Positions 11,401-24,700 of a stretch of DNA of 64,000 nt are shown piece after piece; the first letter of the stretch is position 1; every line of letters begins with the position of its first letter. This stretch comes from Onthophagus taurus. Lineage: Eukaryota > Arthropoda > Insecta > Coleoptera > Scarabaeidae. Under the pieces are notes generated by a model. It ran no database searches and had not been told where the DNA came from. It saw nothing but the letters and a program-made list of their open reading frames with translations. The stretch lies in contig NC_091967.1 in the NCBI RefSeq assembly GCF_036711975.1, positions 13,578,001 to 13,642,000 on the forward strand, written 5' to 3'. The position numbers and the translations under genes were made by a program.

Positions 11401-14400
11401 ATAAATTCAACCAGGATTTATTGGTAGATTGGAAGAACGTTTTCGCAATCTAATGATTTCATTGTCCTTTCTGAAAATTTTCCCAGAAGTATTATCAAAC
11501 ATAATTCCAACCTTGATGACACTATCGTTGCAATTATAATTCTAGATTTATCATTATTTGTATAATTCAGGGCAGTAAATAACAATAGAAGAGAAAAGTT
11601 ATTAGCTTGACAGTGTTGTTTTTGATTAAACTGGTGCTACTTTAGATTTGACAATCAATGCATTCGTGGTTCTCTATCTTCTTTGATTGATAGTTACTAT
11701 GATGCTTAGAAAGTTGATGAGATGATACACGTCGTTTATTTTTCCATAAATTCTTATAATTCCTTTCACTATTTCTTTTTGAATACCACAATAATTTAGG
11801 TCGTCTTAAACAGCATGTTGTCTTCAGAATCAATAAATATGGTATCGTCCTAAATCTTCGATGGTATTTTAAATTTCCTTCTTTGTTAATTTCTTGTTTA
11901 TAACATTTTTATGAAAATTAATCTCTTAAGCGGCGAGTTTCACCACACTTTGCAATCGTGACGGAAATACTCATCTTATCTTATAAGTGGGTTACGAGAA
12001 AAAAAAGCTTAACATAATTATAAAAATTTTCTAATTTCTTTCCATTTTATTTCAAATCGCAGTAAATATCTAATTATATTACTTATAACATCTCTTAACT
12101 GTTCTAATAATAAATAATTGGTGGTTTATGACCCAGATAAATAATATGCGGCAGAACGAAAATTATGGCTAATAATACACGCTGTACTTTACACTGTGTT
12201 CATGCATTAAAGTTTTATGCGTTATTTCACCAATTAAAATCGGGTCAAACCACCTTTAATTATCGGTGTTACAATCGCTTGTTACGTCGAAGATAACCGT
12301 TAAAATATCTACTTTATGCCTATAGTTAAGTATTTTATGATGTGGTTACTACATTGCTTCATAGTGAAATATAGCATAGATATCTAATTACGAGTGAGAT
12401 CTGTTACGAATATTCTAAAAGTGATTTTCTTACAAATATTTAACTTTTTAAAATTGTGCAATATTCAAGCACATTGCACATTATATTGGCTATTAATTTC
12501 AAATGGAAATACCAATAAACCACGTCTTCAAATACAATTACGAAATCTTGTAGTTTATGGTTAATACATTCCAACCTAATTATACTCATAAATAATTAAT
12601 ACTGAAAGTTAACTTTTTGTGTATTATTTTTGTGGGTGTAAGATCATACATTGGCCGTGCCATTTCCTGGTAAAAGAAATCGATTGAAAAAGGTCAATGA
12701 TGTCGATTCTTGTGCACAGTCACGCGATCGTAACCGCAAGAAGATGTGAAGAAGGAAAAGAGAGATGTGAAGAAAAAAACGTTGTGTTAATCGATCTGAG
12801 GCTTACGGCAGACGATATACCGTTAGCTTCAAGAAATTATGATGCCCGTTGCCTCAAAACGTAAACATCGTTGTCCTGACCTAGAGAAAAAGGGGTTCGA
12901 GTTCTTGAACGATGTCCGCAATTACGTGCTCTAATGACCTCTTAGATTTGAACAAAAAATTACAATAAATATTTTTGTTATCGCTTTTATTTTTATAAAT
13001 GCGTTTAATACTTTTATTCAACAAGGAATTTTTTTTAATATATGTGGTGAACTATACAAAGACCAGTTTTTTTTAATAGTATAATTATGAATGTAAAAGT
13101 TTTATTCATTTAACCTTCAGTTGTCGGACAATAGACATTTCAAAATTATGGTTTCCGAAGCCGAACAATCGAGAACAGAATGCAAGAAATCGCTACGAAG
13201 CAACCCGCACCGGTATTTATAGATTGGTTCTGGTATAATGAGAAAGTAGGAAATTGACACCGATAGCGTTCATTTGGCTTTATGGCATCAACTGGTTAAA
13301 TTTCTTTGTTAATCAACCAAGCAAAAAAAAATTCTATTCGAAAAAAGCATCAATTTGATTATTTAGTTTATAATTATAATCTTTAATTGAATATATCTTA
13401 AATAAAGACCAAGATTTAGCAAAAGGAAAATTTAACCCGGAAGTTAATAGTCGGATCTTGGTTATATTTAAAGAAATAAACCGAAAATTATATCTGCATT
13501 TATAAATAAATACTGAATAAAGAACTTACGTAAGTTTGATCAAAATCTTTTAAATCCTAGATTAAATCCAAAGCACACCTTTCTTCGTATAATAACAACT
13601 TAACCGTCGTCGACAGATGTTAAATGCCGACTTGAAGACGACGACGTTCTTTTCTTCATTCGCTTTTGGTGAAGTGGTTGTACGAACACGGTAGACGTTT
13701 AAAACTTCTCTTTTTTGCCCCCCTACTACCTACTTCTACCACATTTGGTACCGAAACGAACTCGATTTAATAGTATACTGTACAACAATCTTGTAAATTA
13801 ATTGTTTCGCAACAATTACGATCCTTTAATTGAATGCTTTTCCGCTTTGTTATTCAATCATTTTAAATTTAAAGTTGTTAGTAAATCACTTAACTTATTG
13901 CATTATTTATTTATTATTGTTTTTTTTTTATTGAAAATTGTGGAAACGAAAGTTTAAACTTTACGGAAAGCTAGAGTGCGTTTTGACTTTTTGATCTCCC
14001 AATACTTCGCTTTTCTACTATGATTGCAAAATTAATTTGATTTGGTCAATTTCATCAATGAGTTTAGCTACCAAGGCTAAAATTTGAAATCTCTCCAGAA
14101 ATCTTTCTTGGAGGTTCTCGGTCTACAGATCTTGGCAATCTGTATCTGTGAGGTTTTTCTCACTTATGGCTTTCTTTAATCGTTATACATACATGCTTCG
14201 TTATACATGGCAAATTGTAAATAACGAAAAAGAATCGAAAACGTGTTACAGTAGGTTTTGCACATTGAAACCACGAAACGTGTTTCTCTATATAATTTTG
14301 ACAATAAACACTAGGTGAGAGAAATTGAAATTATTACATTTTAAAATTTTATGGTTAAAATTAAAAGAAAGAATACTAAAAATAACTGATTATTTAAATA

Positions 14401-14410
14401 AATATTAATT
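8483..14410. other. Gene-free stretch of about 6 kb
   Basis: No gene could be supported on either strand. Open frames are short and AT-driven. Two patches are conspicuously less AT-rich and of mixed composition: about 12650-12930 and 13600-13760. Neither holds a good open frame or splice pattern. They may be enhancers, promoter DNA of an unseen transcript, or old repeats. Confidence 0.5.
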
Positions 14411-15239
14411 TTATTGTGTTTTTGGTTCACTTCTTGTGACCATAATTTGACAAAATTCTGTTAATTTTTCATAAATAGTAACTAATTTATCAATCGAATT
14501 TGATATATTTTCTACGTTTTTCCCAATTCCATTCATAACTTGTAAAATTTCTTGTTTACCTCTTTGGCGTTCAACAGGATCAAATCTATAACACTTATGC
14601 CTTTTGTCTTTACATTTAAACCGTTTTTCTGGTAAATCTTTATCAGAACTTGAATTATCCGATTGGTCTTCATCACAATTCGTAGTTGTCGTTGAAGTAC
14701 TTGCAGCTATTGGGGCTTCTACAGATGAGGTGTTTTCAACACTTTCAATAACAGGATCTTGTTCTGTAGGATTTTCTGTTTTACACACGAGATTTGAATA
14801 ATTAAAATCGACGTGTTCTTCTTCTTCAGAATTAACTTCCGTTGCTAATCTACCCTAATAAAAATTTAAACGAATAAATTTAATAAAAAATTTAAAAAAA
14901 TCTTACATCTCCAGGTATAATAACTAATTTTCTTCGTTTTCTCAAAGCTTGTTTTCCCATTAAAGTTAATAATCTTTTTTCAGTTCTAGTTAAGGCTATT
15001 TCATGATAAGGTTTTGATAACTTCGCTTTAGTTTTCGCTTTCCAATCGGTGACTGCTTTTCGCCATTGAGCGACCGTTTTCTGACCATGACCTAACGAAT
15101 TTAAAGCATTCGCAGCTTTGGTCCAAAGCAGATTTCTTTGTATGTTTCCGTGTATTCCGTGATATCGATTTGTTATTAATTCGGAATTTTGTTCGGCAAA
15201 ATCGAGAAAGGTGTTCCAATGATCAGGTGTCACCCTCAT
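14411..15239 (-). CDS. Zeste/Myb-SANT-like DNA-binding domain protein, 258 aa
   Basis: Two coding exons, 15239-14907 and 14854-14411, are joined by a 52-bp intron in phase 0. The N-terminal 85 residues match the Myb/SANT-like domain of the regulatory-protein-zeste type. They show the spaced aromatic and basic pattern WNTFLDFAEQN, then LLWTKAANALNSLGHGQKTV, then AQWRKAVTDWKAKTKAKL, which is the third helix and its basic tail. The remainder is low-complexity and acidic (Ser/Thr/Glu), followed by a basic Lys/Arg/His patch near KCKDKRHKCYRF and a C-terminal helical segment that may oligomerise, as in zeste. A T-rich acceptor (TTTTTTAG) directly upstream of the ATG suggests an intron in the 5' UTR. 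It probably acts in the nucleus as a sequence-specific DNA-binding factor. Such genes are numerous in insects, some derived from transposons, so no orthologue is named. Confidence 0.8.
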
Positions 15240-16280
15240 AATATTAACTAAAAAATCATAAGAAAAAAGAAATGTTAATTAAAATTGATACGGGTTAAAA
15301 ACGAAAAGAAGTGATAAATAAAAAATGATTGTAATGAAGTTGCAACGTCAATGTTTAAAGGTCAAAAATTAATTTAAAAAATTGTAGTGGTACTTTAATA
15401 GTGTTAAAATGTGTATGTAACATTTAATGTTATAAAGGAGATAGCTGTGTTTATACATCTATGTTAAATCGTCCTTGATTTTGTTATATTTTATAGATGA
15501 GTAAATCGTGAATTTTACAAAGTCATTCTTATTAATTGTGTAATCAGCTTGATAATCCTTGAGTTTTAAGTTTCTTTATAATGTTGTATTAAACATCACC
15601 TTAAATTTGAAATAAATCAAATAAAATCAATATAGCTACAAAAAATGTGATAGTTAAACTTTGTTCAGGTGATTAACCAACAAATTAATGACTTCGACAT
15701 TATAAAAGAATTAATGAATAAATAATTGATTATATTAAACTTATATAAAATCGCTGATAGAAAAAATCTGTTAATTTTTACTTACCTTATCAGAAAAGAT
15801 ATAGTTGATAAAGTAATTAATTTTTAGAAAAATTTCACAATAAAACTAGGAAATATTCAGTGATAAACTTTAAAACTATTTAACCTAAACAAACTTGTTT
15901 GTTTCGTTTTGACGTCTCGTTATAAACTGATGTTACGAAGCGGTCTTCAATTCGTATAAATGTGAGGAGATAAGATAGATACTTTGACGTCATTGCGTAA
16001 TGTTGTTTCATTATCATCGAATGTACGTCCTTGTGGTTAACGTAAAAAGTATTGACAATCAGAATAATATAAGATATGAACTAGTTATTAACACAAAATG
16101 CATAACTTAAGAGAATAGAAAATAAATTGGATAAAATCTATTCCTGATAAACAATAATCAGCAATCAAAAATTTCAGAAATGACAGAGATATAAAAAAAT
16201 TGTAGATGACTTGTATTTTTTTTTCATTCAATGGCAATGGATTGTGTAAGACTAGGCTAAATATCCATATGATATGTGTG
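15240..16280. other. Gene-free stretch
   Basis: AT-rich sequence upstream of the zeste-like gene. It may contain that gene's 5' UTR exon and promoter. I see no coding exon here. Confidence 0.45.
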
Positions 16281-16686
16281 CATTTTTCAAAAAACCGTAA
16301 TTATCTCCCAAACTATTAATGTTAGATATGGGACATATGGGATATAAAAGATGTAGAATGAGACACCGAAGACAACTAAGCAATAAAATGTGGGAGATGC
16401 CATTTAAAAAAATTAAGTTATGGTACTTCCAAATTTCTAAATAAAGTGACCAAACGTTCTAGACGGCTGTTCTCGGCACCAAAACATACTCCATCATGTT
16501 GCTTAATCATGTTCTGAATCCTAAATTGATATCCCAAAAATCGAGTGTTTTCTGATTTTTTGAACAAATGTCTGCTGGAGCAGATTTTTCTAGAAAAATT
16601 CGAATAACTCGAGAACGTCCGAATCAAATTAACAAAAAGTAAAGTTATTTAAAAACCTTGAGAACAGACAAATCCAAATATGTAAA

Positions 16687-16868
16687 AATATACAGGGTGT
16701 TGCGTTTAAAAAAATAAAGTAGATGGCGACTTCCGGTATAACCGGAAGTGCTAGAAATCTGAAAATATTTTAGTCGAAGAGAACGCAATTGATAATACTT
16801 ATGTCTGAATTCTCAAATTTTTATTTTGGCCAGAAACGTTTAATTCGCTGGGACACCTGTATAATATA
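16687..16868. mobile_element. Short inverted-repeat element (MITE-like), about 180 bp
   Basis: The left edge reads TATACAGGGTGTTGCG and the right edge, read in reverse complement, begins TATACAGGTGTCCC, giving short imperfect terminal inverted repeats. Inside, CTTCCGGTATAACCGGAAG is a near-perfect small palindrome. The preceding 400 bp (16290-16680) contains a related segment: compare 'TTTAAAAAAATTAAGTTATGG..ACTTCC' at about 16400 with the equivalent at about 16706. An older copy may therefore sit next to it. No coding capacity is visible. Confidence 0.45.
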
Positions 16869-16959
16869 GTAGAGAAGAAAGTGGAGATCCTTAATTTTTT
16901 CACCTGGAAGTACTTAGTCTTTAGAAAAGAATTCGGCACTGACTAAATTCCCTTGCAGG

Positions 16960-17420
16960 TTAACCTCGATCATTTCACCATCATTTCAGACAAAGTCGTT
17001 AACCTTTTTGACACCTAATAGCATTGCAATCTTCTGATATATTTTCCTCTGGACAAGTTGCAACGTGCTAAAAAGATTTGCTATCTGCTCCACAGCTCCT
17101 TTATGTTCGCTGAATCCAAATTGATTTTTCAGGAGTAATTCTTTCCTTGCGACCTCTTCTTGCAATCGCAAAAGCTATTATACAGAATTCTTTAAGTAAT
17201 CTTCCACAATTAAAGATAGTTACAAAGAATCTGAGTACTCTCTTTAAATGAAAGTAAAGAAAGAATACACCTAAAGTTGTTTTCAGTGTTTTTATTATGG
17301 AGCCAAGGTGAAGTAATATAGGTAAATTATAAGCTAAGTGAACACCATAACAGTTCACTTTTCCTTTATTTGTTGATGCTATCAGATCTTCTAATATTCG
17401 AAAACCCGCCAAAAAAACTT
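16960..17420 (-). mobile_element. LINE reverse-transcriptase scrap
   Basis: The minus strand encodes 'LLKNQFGFSEHKGAVEQIANLF' in part (about 17050-17130) followed about 25 residues on by 'LLGVKKVNDFV'. This is the pattern of the LINE reverse-transcriptase block 'QFGFR..hsT..qi.r' and the catalytic-domain 'D..kAFD.V' strand, with the usual Asp and Ala changed. Adjacent frames are broken and the copy is short, so it is an inactive remnant. Its outer limits are uncertain. Confidence 0.5.
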
Positions 17421-17703
17421 ACCTAAATTTAAAAAATTATAGATATAAACTACCATGTCATTATTTATGAGGTTATTAAAGATGAATTGACAATTAAGCT
17501 TAAGGTGTTGTATAAAAGGCCATTCAAGGTAATTAAAGACCATCTAAATGTGATATTACAAATAAATAGTTAAGTTGCTGATAATGCTCAAAATTTTGAT
17601 GATGTAATCTTTCTATTATTTAACCTAAATATTACTTAGGATTTAATTATGTTTACAAGGTACATATAATCAACAAAAATTTTTAAATAAAAATATTTAT
17701 TAT

Positions 17704-18519
17704 TTAACTACTCATATTTTCCATTTCATCATCTTCATCATCATCATTTGATAACTTTTTGAATCCCTCTGTTTTATCCCAAACAGCCTCTAATTTTAAT
17801 TGAAATTTTGCAAGTTTATGCTCTAACAATTCCAATATTTTAGCTTGTTCTGGTGTAATTACATTGCCTTTTTTACAAACAATATGATCTTTAGTTAATG
17901 TAACAATTCCTCTTTCTAATTTTGTAGGCATTCCTAATTGCCGTAAATATGGTTCAATTGCATGTGAAAATTGATTCAATGGTCCTTCATTTAATTCTAT
18001 TGTTTGGTCAACTTTAAATCCAGATCTAGCATAATCCTCGTATGTAAAACTTTCAAACCATTCAACAACTTCTTTTCTTGTACAATTTGTAAATAATAAA
18101 CCACATTGTCCTTTTAAAGTTTTTGTTAACTAAAAAAATAAAAAGAATCAATGAGATGTCTTATAAATGTTAAAAAATTTAATTTACTTTATGCAAATCT
18201 TCAGCTACTTCCTCCTCTTGTGTTCTTCCTAATCCTATACCAATAACTTTATTCTTACCGAAGAAAAATCTACTCGGTTTCCATTCTTGTCGAATATCTT
18301 GCATTTTTTCATTTCGCATATTTTTAAAAGTAAACACATAAATGCTATTGAATTTTTCAACGCATGATTTTATATCATCGACTATTTTTTGCTTTAATGC
18401 TAATCCTTTCTTATCGGTTTTTGTTAAAGAAACTAAAAAAATAATAATGAATAAGTAAGAATTATATAAATTATTAAAAACAATTATTCACTTTTCTTAT
18501 CCCGTTTAGATTTAGGCAT
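17704..18519 (-). CDS. Mrt4: mRNA turnover protein 4 homologue (ribosome assembly factor MRT4), 232 aa
   Basis: Three coding exons: 18519-18492, 18432-18188 and 18129-17704, with introns of about 59 and 58 bp. The protein begins MPKSKRDKK and continues with the L10/P0-like domain: SLTKTDKKGLALKQ, then FTFKNMRNEKMQDIRQEWK, then FFFGKNKVIGIGLGR. Exon 3 carries QCGLLFTNCTRKEVVEWF, the segment RSGFKVDQTIELNEGPL, and LGMPTKLERGIVTL, all typical of the family; the tail is acidic. MRT4 is a nucleolar factor that holds the place of the stalk protein P0 on pre-60S ribosomes and is later exchanged for P0. The length is close to that of animal MRTO4 proteins (about 240 aa). Nothing looks broken. Confidence 0.95.
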
Positions 18520-18930
18520 TTTTTTGATGTTTTAATAACTTCTTCTAGAAATTAAGGAGTCTCTTTTCACCACGTGTTTCAAATAAACAATAACTTAACC
18601 TCACTTTTAACACATTTATACTTTGACGTGTGATTTTGACAGTATCTTTTTCTTTAATTTTAGGTTGGCAACGTTATTTATTATTAATTTTAAAAAATAT
18701 AATTTTTCTTATAATTTAAAAGTATTTATTAGATATTTAATATATTATAATATAATATTGGATAAATTATCTCTTAACTTGATTTAATTCTTAGTGTCTT
18801 TTTTTATTTTTAGGTTGGTGACATTTAATTTTCTTGCTTGAATCGTTCAAATAAAACAATAATTTCTTAGAAAATAGAAATAAACCGTTTAATATCATTG
18901 TAACAAATATTTTAACTAAAATAGTAAAGA
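18520..18930. other. Spacer between Spartan and MRT4
   Basis: About 410 bp of AT-rich DNA that must hold the 3' end of Spartan and the promoter of MRT4, since both are transcribed leftward. No clear TATA box or other motif was recognised. Confidence 0.4.
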
Positions 18931-21185
18931 TCAAAAATCATCACTAGAAAATGAATCAATAAGAATCGATTTTTCTGGACTATTTTCCTTTCCTATCTTT
19001 ACACATTCATCTAAATGACCGGTCATATCTAATTCTGAGTACAAATCCAAGCAAAAAGGGCAACTATACATAAAATCGTCATCTTTACTAGAAGATGGAT
19101 TAAAATTTTCTTTTTCCACTTCTTTCGGTGTTCCATCCGGGAATTTTTCGTCAAACACACCACTCATACATTCGTCTAAATGCGCGTTTAAATCGCTTTT
19201 AAAAATTTCTTTTCTACAAACGAGACAATTCACTTTCGTATTTGTCGTAGGAATATCATATTCATCTTCAATATCATCCAACATTTTATGCAAACATTTT
19301 TCTACATGCAAATTATACTTTAATGATTCAACCAATTCCAAACAGACGTTACATTTCATTAAATCATTATTTTTATCAACTTTATTATTCTTATTGGTAT
19401 GTTGGATATCTACTTTAGAATTCTTTTCAATACAGTCAATTGTATGCGTTTCAATCATGGTTTTATCAAAAAATGATTCGCAAATTACGCATTCAATTAG
19501 TTCGTCTAAACCGTTGTCGTAGCTTGTATTAAAGCAATCAACAATGTGTTCTTTATAGATAGATTTAGGCACTTTTTTGTTACATACACAACAAGTTTCT
19601 TGCTTTTCTACCGGCTCATCGTCTTTAAATTGTTTTATTAGGCACTCATCAACGTGTTTTTCGATTATTGATGATGATATTTTTTTATTACAAATTGGAC
19701 AAGTTACTAAATTTGATGGTATATCATCGTTAATTAATACAATTTGAGTTTTTTGATGTCTTTTATTTTGAATTGAAGTTATTTCATCTTCTGAAGCCGG
19801 TCTTTTATTACTTAATAAATTATTGTTATCATATTTTTTTGCCCAAGTATCTCGAACTTTGTTATAACAATCTTGTGAAGTTTTTGTAGGAGTTGATGAA
19901 AGAGTTTTTGACGTTCCAGAGAATACTTGAACATTATTTTTTAGAATATTTTCCTTTGATTTTGATAAATTTGAGGGTTGTTTACCAGTGACAACAACTG
20001 TATTAGAATTATTTGATTTTACAGCAACAATTCCTTTAAAACTGGTATCATTTAAATTTTTTGAAACTTTTGATGAATTATTTGTTCCCAAATTTTTAAA
20101 ACCATGTATATTTCCTTTATTAAATACAGCTCCAGTTTCAACATTAAATCCATTTTTATTTTTAATTGTATTGATTGGTTTACTTATTTCCTTAGATTTT
20201 GTTGGTATAAAAAAGCTTCTAATATCACGATTTGGACTAACTATTGGTTTATTTGGTTTTATTGATTTTTTTGGCGATTTCATTGGACTATTTATACTAG
20301 TAGTTGTTATATATTTTGTTATATCATAATTAGGAATAGATGAAGTTTTATTAATTGATTTTTGTTGTTGTGGTTTCTTTTTTTCAGGTTCATGAATCTA
20401 AAAAACATAAATTAATGTTACAAAAATATACAATATTACACATTTACTTTAGTAAAAATTCCACCACATCTACTTTGATGTTCACTCCACCAAAAATCAT
20501 TCGGTCCTGGCGCTCTATTAATAGCTCTCTTAACAACTCCAAAATAAGGTTTTTGTTGTTGACATGGTCCATTACACTTCCACCAATGTTGTTTATACAA
20601 TTCTACTTCATCATGGAAATCATGATAAACAGTAATATTTGTACCAGCTTCACCATTAATCCGATGCATATGTTTATGAAATTCAGGACCATGTCCATCT
20701 CTATCTCTATTATTATTAGTAACAAATAAATAAGCGTGAATCATCTCATGTAATAAAGTTTCAACTAAATCTTTTCGTGGTCTTAATTTCAGTAGGGGTT
20801 CACTTAAAGTGATGTGACATAGCCCTCTCCGGCCTTGGTATGAACAAACTCCAGCACACAAAGTCATTCTTTTGCTCCATGAAACACAAACCATTTGAAG
20901 GGAGTTCCAAAAGAAACGCTCATTAAATACAACAAATAGATTGTGTATGTTTGGAGTAGGATCAACTAATTCCCATGATGGATCAACCAGCGATTTCCCA
21001 CCATGTTTTATAGCTCCTTTATTAGTTTTATACGCTAAACCCATTCCTGTTTCTGATTTATATTCGTGATTAAATTCTTCTTGTAAATGAGTCGCTAAGA
21101 GTGTATCATCATGATTATCTACGTGAGATTCGTCATCAAATTGTTTTTGTAGTAAAATAGCAAGTTTTAAATCAGGATCTGCCAT
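18931..21185 (-). CDS. SPRTN: Spartan (SPRTN) DNA-dependent metalloprotease with six UBZ4-type fingers, 734 aa
   Basis: Two coding exons, 21185-20448 and 20397-18931, with a 50-bp intron in phase 0. Exon 1 is the SprT protease domain: HEMIH at residues 146-150 (Zn ligands H146 and H150, catalytic E147), third Zn ligand H165 in GHGPEF, then the zinc-binding sub-domain with C204, C208, H236 and C240. Spartan cleaves proteins crosslinked to DNA so replication can pass. Exon 2 is long and disordered and has a PIP-like NRDIRSFF at about residue 302 (Asn in place of the usual Gln). It then has six C-x2-C-x11-H-x3-C ubiquitin-binding UBZ4 fingers at about 479-498, 515-534, 549-568, 595-614, 637-656 and 692-711. 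Human SPRTN has one such finger. It lies head-to-head with flightless-I. Confidence 0.93.
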
Positions 21186-21734
21186 AACCTAAAAAATCTT
21201 TAAAAATTTTTATTCTAAATATTGAGTACAAAAAGGATTTTAAACTAAAACAAGCACCTATTTAGGATTATTTTAACACAGTATAACTAAAAATTAATAT
21301 AAACTGATTAAAATATTTAACATAACCTCTAGCAACTTCTCTTAAAGTTAAAAACTGTCATAAAATCATGTCTACCAATCAATCTTTTTAGAGTGCTATT
21401 TTTTCATAGAAAATAATGTAATTAAAATTTATTATTAAATCTTCGTTTTATGTCATTTTTCCCAAATTTATTCTAATTTTTTTAATATATATCATCAAAT
21501 AAATTTAGAAAAAAGCAAAAAAATTTAATAGATTTCTATTTTAACGACTATCTTAAAATCCTCTCATTTTGACAGATGATAACTGTCAAAAAAGCATTAA
21601 GTTACGTTACTAAAATATTCGCTATGTAAGTCAAGTTAATCCTTAATAAAACTTTTTATCGTAATGAATCACTATTGGAACATTCTACAAAAGTAAATAA
21701 TTCAAAAATCGCCTAAATAATAAACGTATACAGA
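21186..21734. promoter_or_regulatory. Shared upstream region of Spartan and flightless-I
   Basis: The start codons of two diverging genes lie 549 bp apart, so this segment must hold both promoters and 5' UTRs. No TATA box at a convincing distance was seen, which fits housekeeping genes. The region is AT-rich; the fliI side has unique sequence just before the ATG. Confidence 0.6.
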
Positions 21735-24700
21735 ATGGCAAACACCGGGGTGTTGCCCTTCGTTCGAGGGGTGGACTTTACAAAAAATGATTTCAGTGTA
21801 AGTACTCGTACTTTGCTTGAATCTTTTTGTTTTAATTCAATTTAATTAAAGGAGGAAAAGTTTCCTGAAGCAGTAAGTTTGATGACGGGTGTACAATGGT
21901 TGAAGTTGGATCGAACAAATTTAAGTGAGATTCCGAAAGAAATGGGAAATCTGCTTAAATTGGAACACTTGTCATTAATGCGTAATAATTTGGAGAAATT
22001 GTATGGGGAGTTGACTGAATTGAATTGTTTGCGTACTTTGAATTTGAGGCATAATAAAGTTAAAAGTTCTGGTATTCCTTCCGAATTGTTTCATTTGGAG
22101 GAATTGAGCACATTAGATTTGAGCCATAATAATTTAAAAGAGGTGCCTGAAGGTTTAGAAAGAGCCAAGTCTTTAATCGTATTAAATTTAAGTTATAATC
22201 AGTAAGAGAAACATTTAAATAAGCATCATATAATCTTAATTTTATTATTTTTAGTATTGACTCTATTCCAAATGCATTATTTATAAATTTAATAGACTTA
22301 TTATTTCTTGACTTGAGCAATAATACATTAGAAACATTACCACCACAAACAAGGAGGCTTGTAAATTTACAGACCTTAATTTTAAATAATAACCCATTGG
22401 GTCATTGCCAATTAAGACAATTACCATCTTTAACAAACCTAAATGTTTTACAATTAAGAAACACACAAAGATGTCTAAATAATTTTCCAGCAAACTTGGA
22501 AAACTTAGTTAATCTAACTGAAATTGACCTTGCTGAAAATGATTTACCTAAATTACCAGAAGCTCTTTATTCATTACCGAATTTGAAAAGACTTAATGCA
22601 AGTGAAAATAAAATCACTGAAATATCTTCGAGTAAGTAACAAAAATAGATATGAAAATGATGAGGAAATAAGTTTTTTTATATTATTTTAGTGATGGATT
22701 GCTGGCAAAAATTAGAAACTTTAAATTTGTCTCATAATAATCTAACCAGCTTGCCTGCATCTTTATGCAAAATATCGACACTAAGAAGATTGTATGTTAA
22801 TGATAATAAAATGGATTTTGAAGGTATTCCATCTGGAATTGGTAAATTGGGTCGTTTGGAAATTTTTTCAGCTGCTAATAATCAATTAGAGATGATTCCA
22901 GAAGGTTTATGTCGGTAAGTACTGCAAAAAAGTTTCATGTGAAATTTTGATTAGCAACAATGTTGAAATAAGTATTAAAACAATAAAATTTTACAATAAT
23001 GATGTCACAATCTATATTTATTTTTGAATATTTGTCATACAATTTATTTTTGTATTTATTATAATTACCTAAATATTGTAATAGACTTTTAATTGATTGT
23101 TTTTTTTTTCTTTTTAAGTTGTGGATCATTAAAAAAGTTAAACTTAAGCAGTAATAAACTGATAACTCTCCCAGATGCCATTCATTTACTAACTGATTTG
23201 GATTCATTGGATTTACGTGATAATCCTGAGTTAGTAATGCCCCCAAAACCGCACGAAATGAGCAAAGGTGCTGGTTTGGAATTTTATAATATCGATTTTT
23301 CGCTACAAAATCAACTTCGACAGGCCGGAGCTAACGTTCCAGCTCCACAACCATCTCAAAGTAAGCCAACAATTACTATAATTTTAAAACAAATTTTGTA
23401 ATAAATTTATTTAGTATGAATCATGTTTTTAAAATTTTATTTTTAAATCACACTTAATGTTTTTAATATAATTGATTAGGTTATCATGGAAGGTTCATTT
23501 CAATTTATTATTTATATTTTTAGATACTAGTAAAGACCCTATTGCAAGAAAAATGAGGCTTAGGAGAGGTCGAAGAGATCATGAAGAGGCAGATCAAGAT
23601 CAAGCAAAAATTTTAAAGGTATTTTTAAAATCAACTTTATTAAACTTAATTTTTATAAGAAATTGGTTTATATAGGGAATGAAAGACATTGCTAAAGAAA
23701 AAAATCGAACGAAAGCTGAAGAGGAACTAAAAGCAGAATCACTTAAGTAACAATTTCTTTTTAATAATATTGTTTGATTAATTTATATATTTATATAATT
23801 TTTTTGTAAATGTTTAGACCAAAAAGATGGGATGAAACATTGGAAAAACCGCCATTAGATTACTCGGAATTTTTTGATGAAGAAGCTGGTCAAACGGAAG
23901 GCTTAACCATTTGGGAAATTGAAAATTTCCTGCCAAATAGAATCGAAGAGGTAGCCCATGGTAAATTTTACGAGGGCGACTGTTATATTGTGCTAAAAAC
24001 TTTTTGTGATGAAACTGGATCACATAATTGGGAAATTTATTTTTGGATTGGTGAAAAAGCATCTGTGAGTATAATTGTTTTAAGAAAATTCTAATATTTT
24101 TTTAATAAACGACAGAGTAACTGCAATTAAATATTTATATTGAAACTGTGAGAAACTAGTTTAGGTCAGCGATTAGTAGGCAGAAAATCAGTGACGAAAT
24201 ATTTATTTAAAAAAAAATTTATACTAAAATTCTAAATTTATACTAGAAAGAATACTAGAAGGTCGTCCAAGCACATAATTGCTGATGAGGATTAGTTGAT
24301 GCTCAGTTGTACCTACATTATTTTTATTTTAATGCACTAAATTAGCTATTGTTGCATCCTGCTGAAAAGAAATTGTTTTTGTCACATGTATATGACTGAC
24401 ATGGTCATGCATAAAACGTTGGGTAGGTTGAATAAAACAGTAGTAAATGCTAATTCTACAATACTGAAGTAAATTCTATGATTGTGAAGCAGGTTCTACT
24501 AATTGCAGTAGATACTTCGATATTTCCCAGAAGTTACTTAATCGGTAGTTTGTTGCGTGGAAAGTCGAAGTTTTTACTACGAAGGGAAGTACATGCTACA
24601 AAGCAGCATGCTGCTTTGTACTCTTTAAAAGTATTTACTTCCTACTAGTAGTATTTATTTACTTTAAATCGCATAGTTCGTACTACATATGTGAGTAAAT

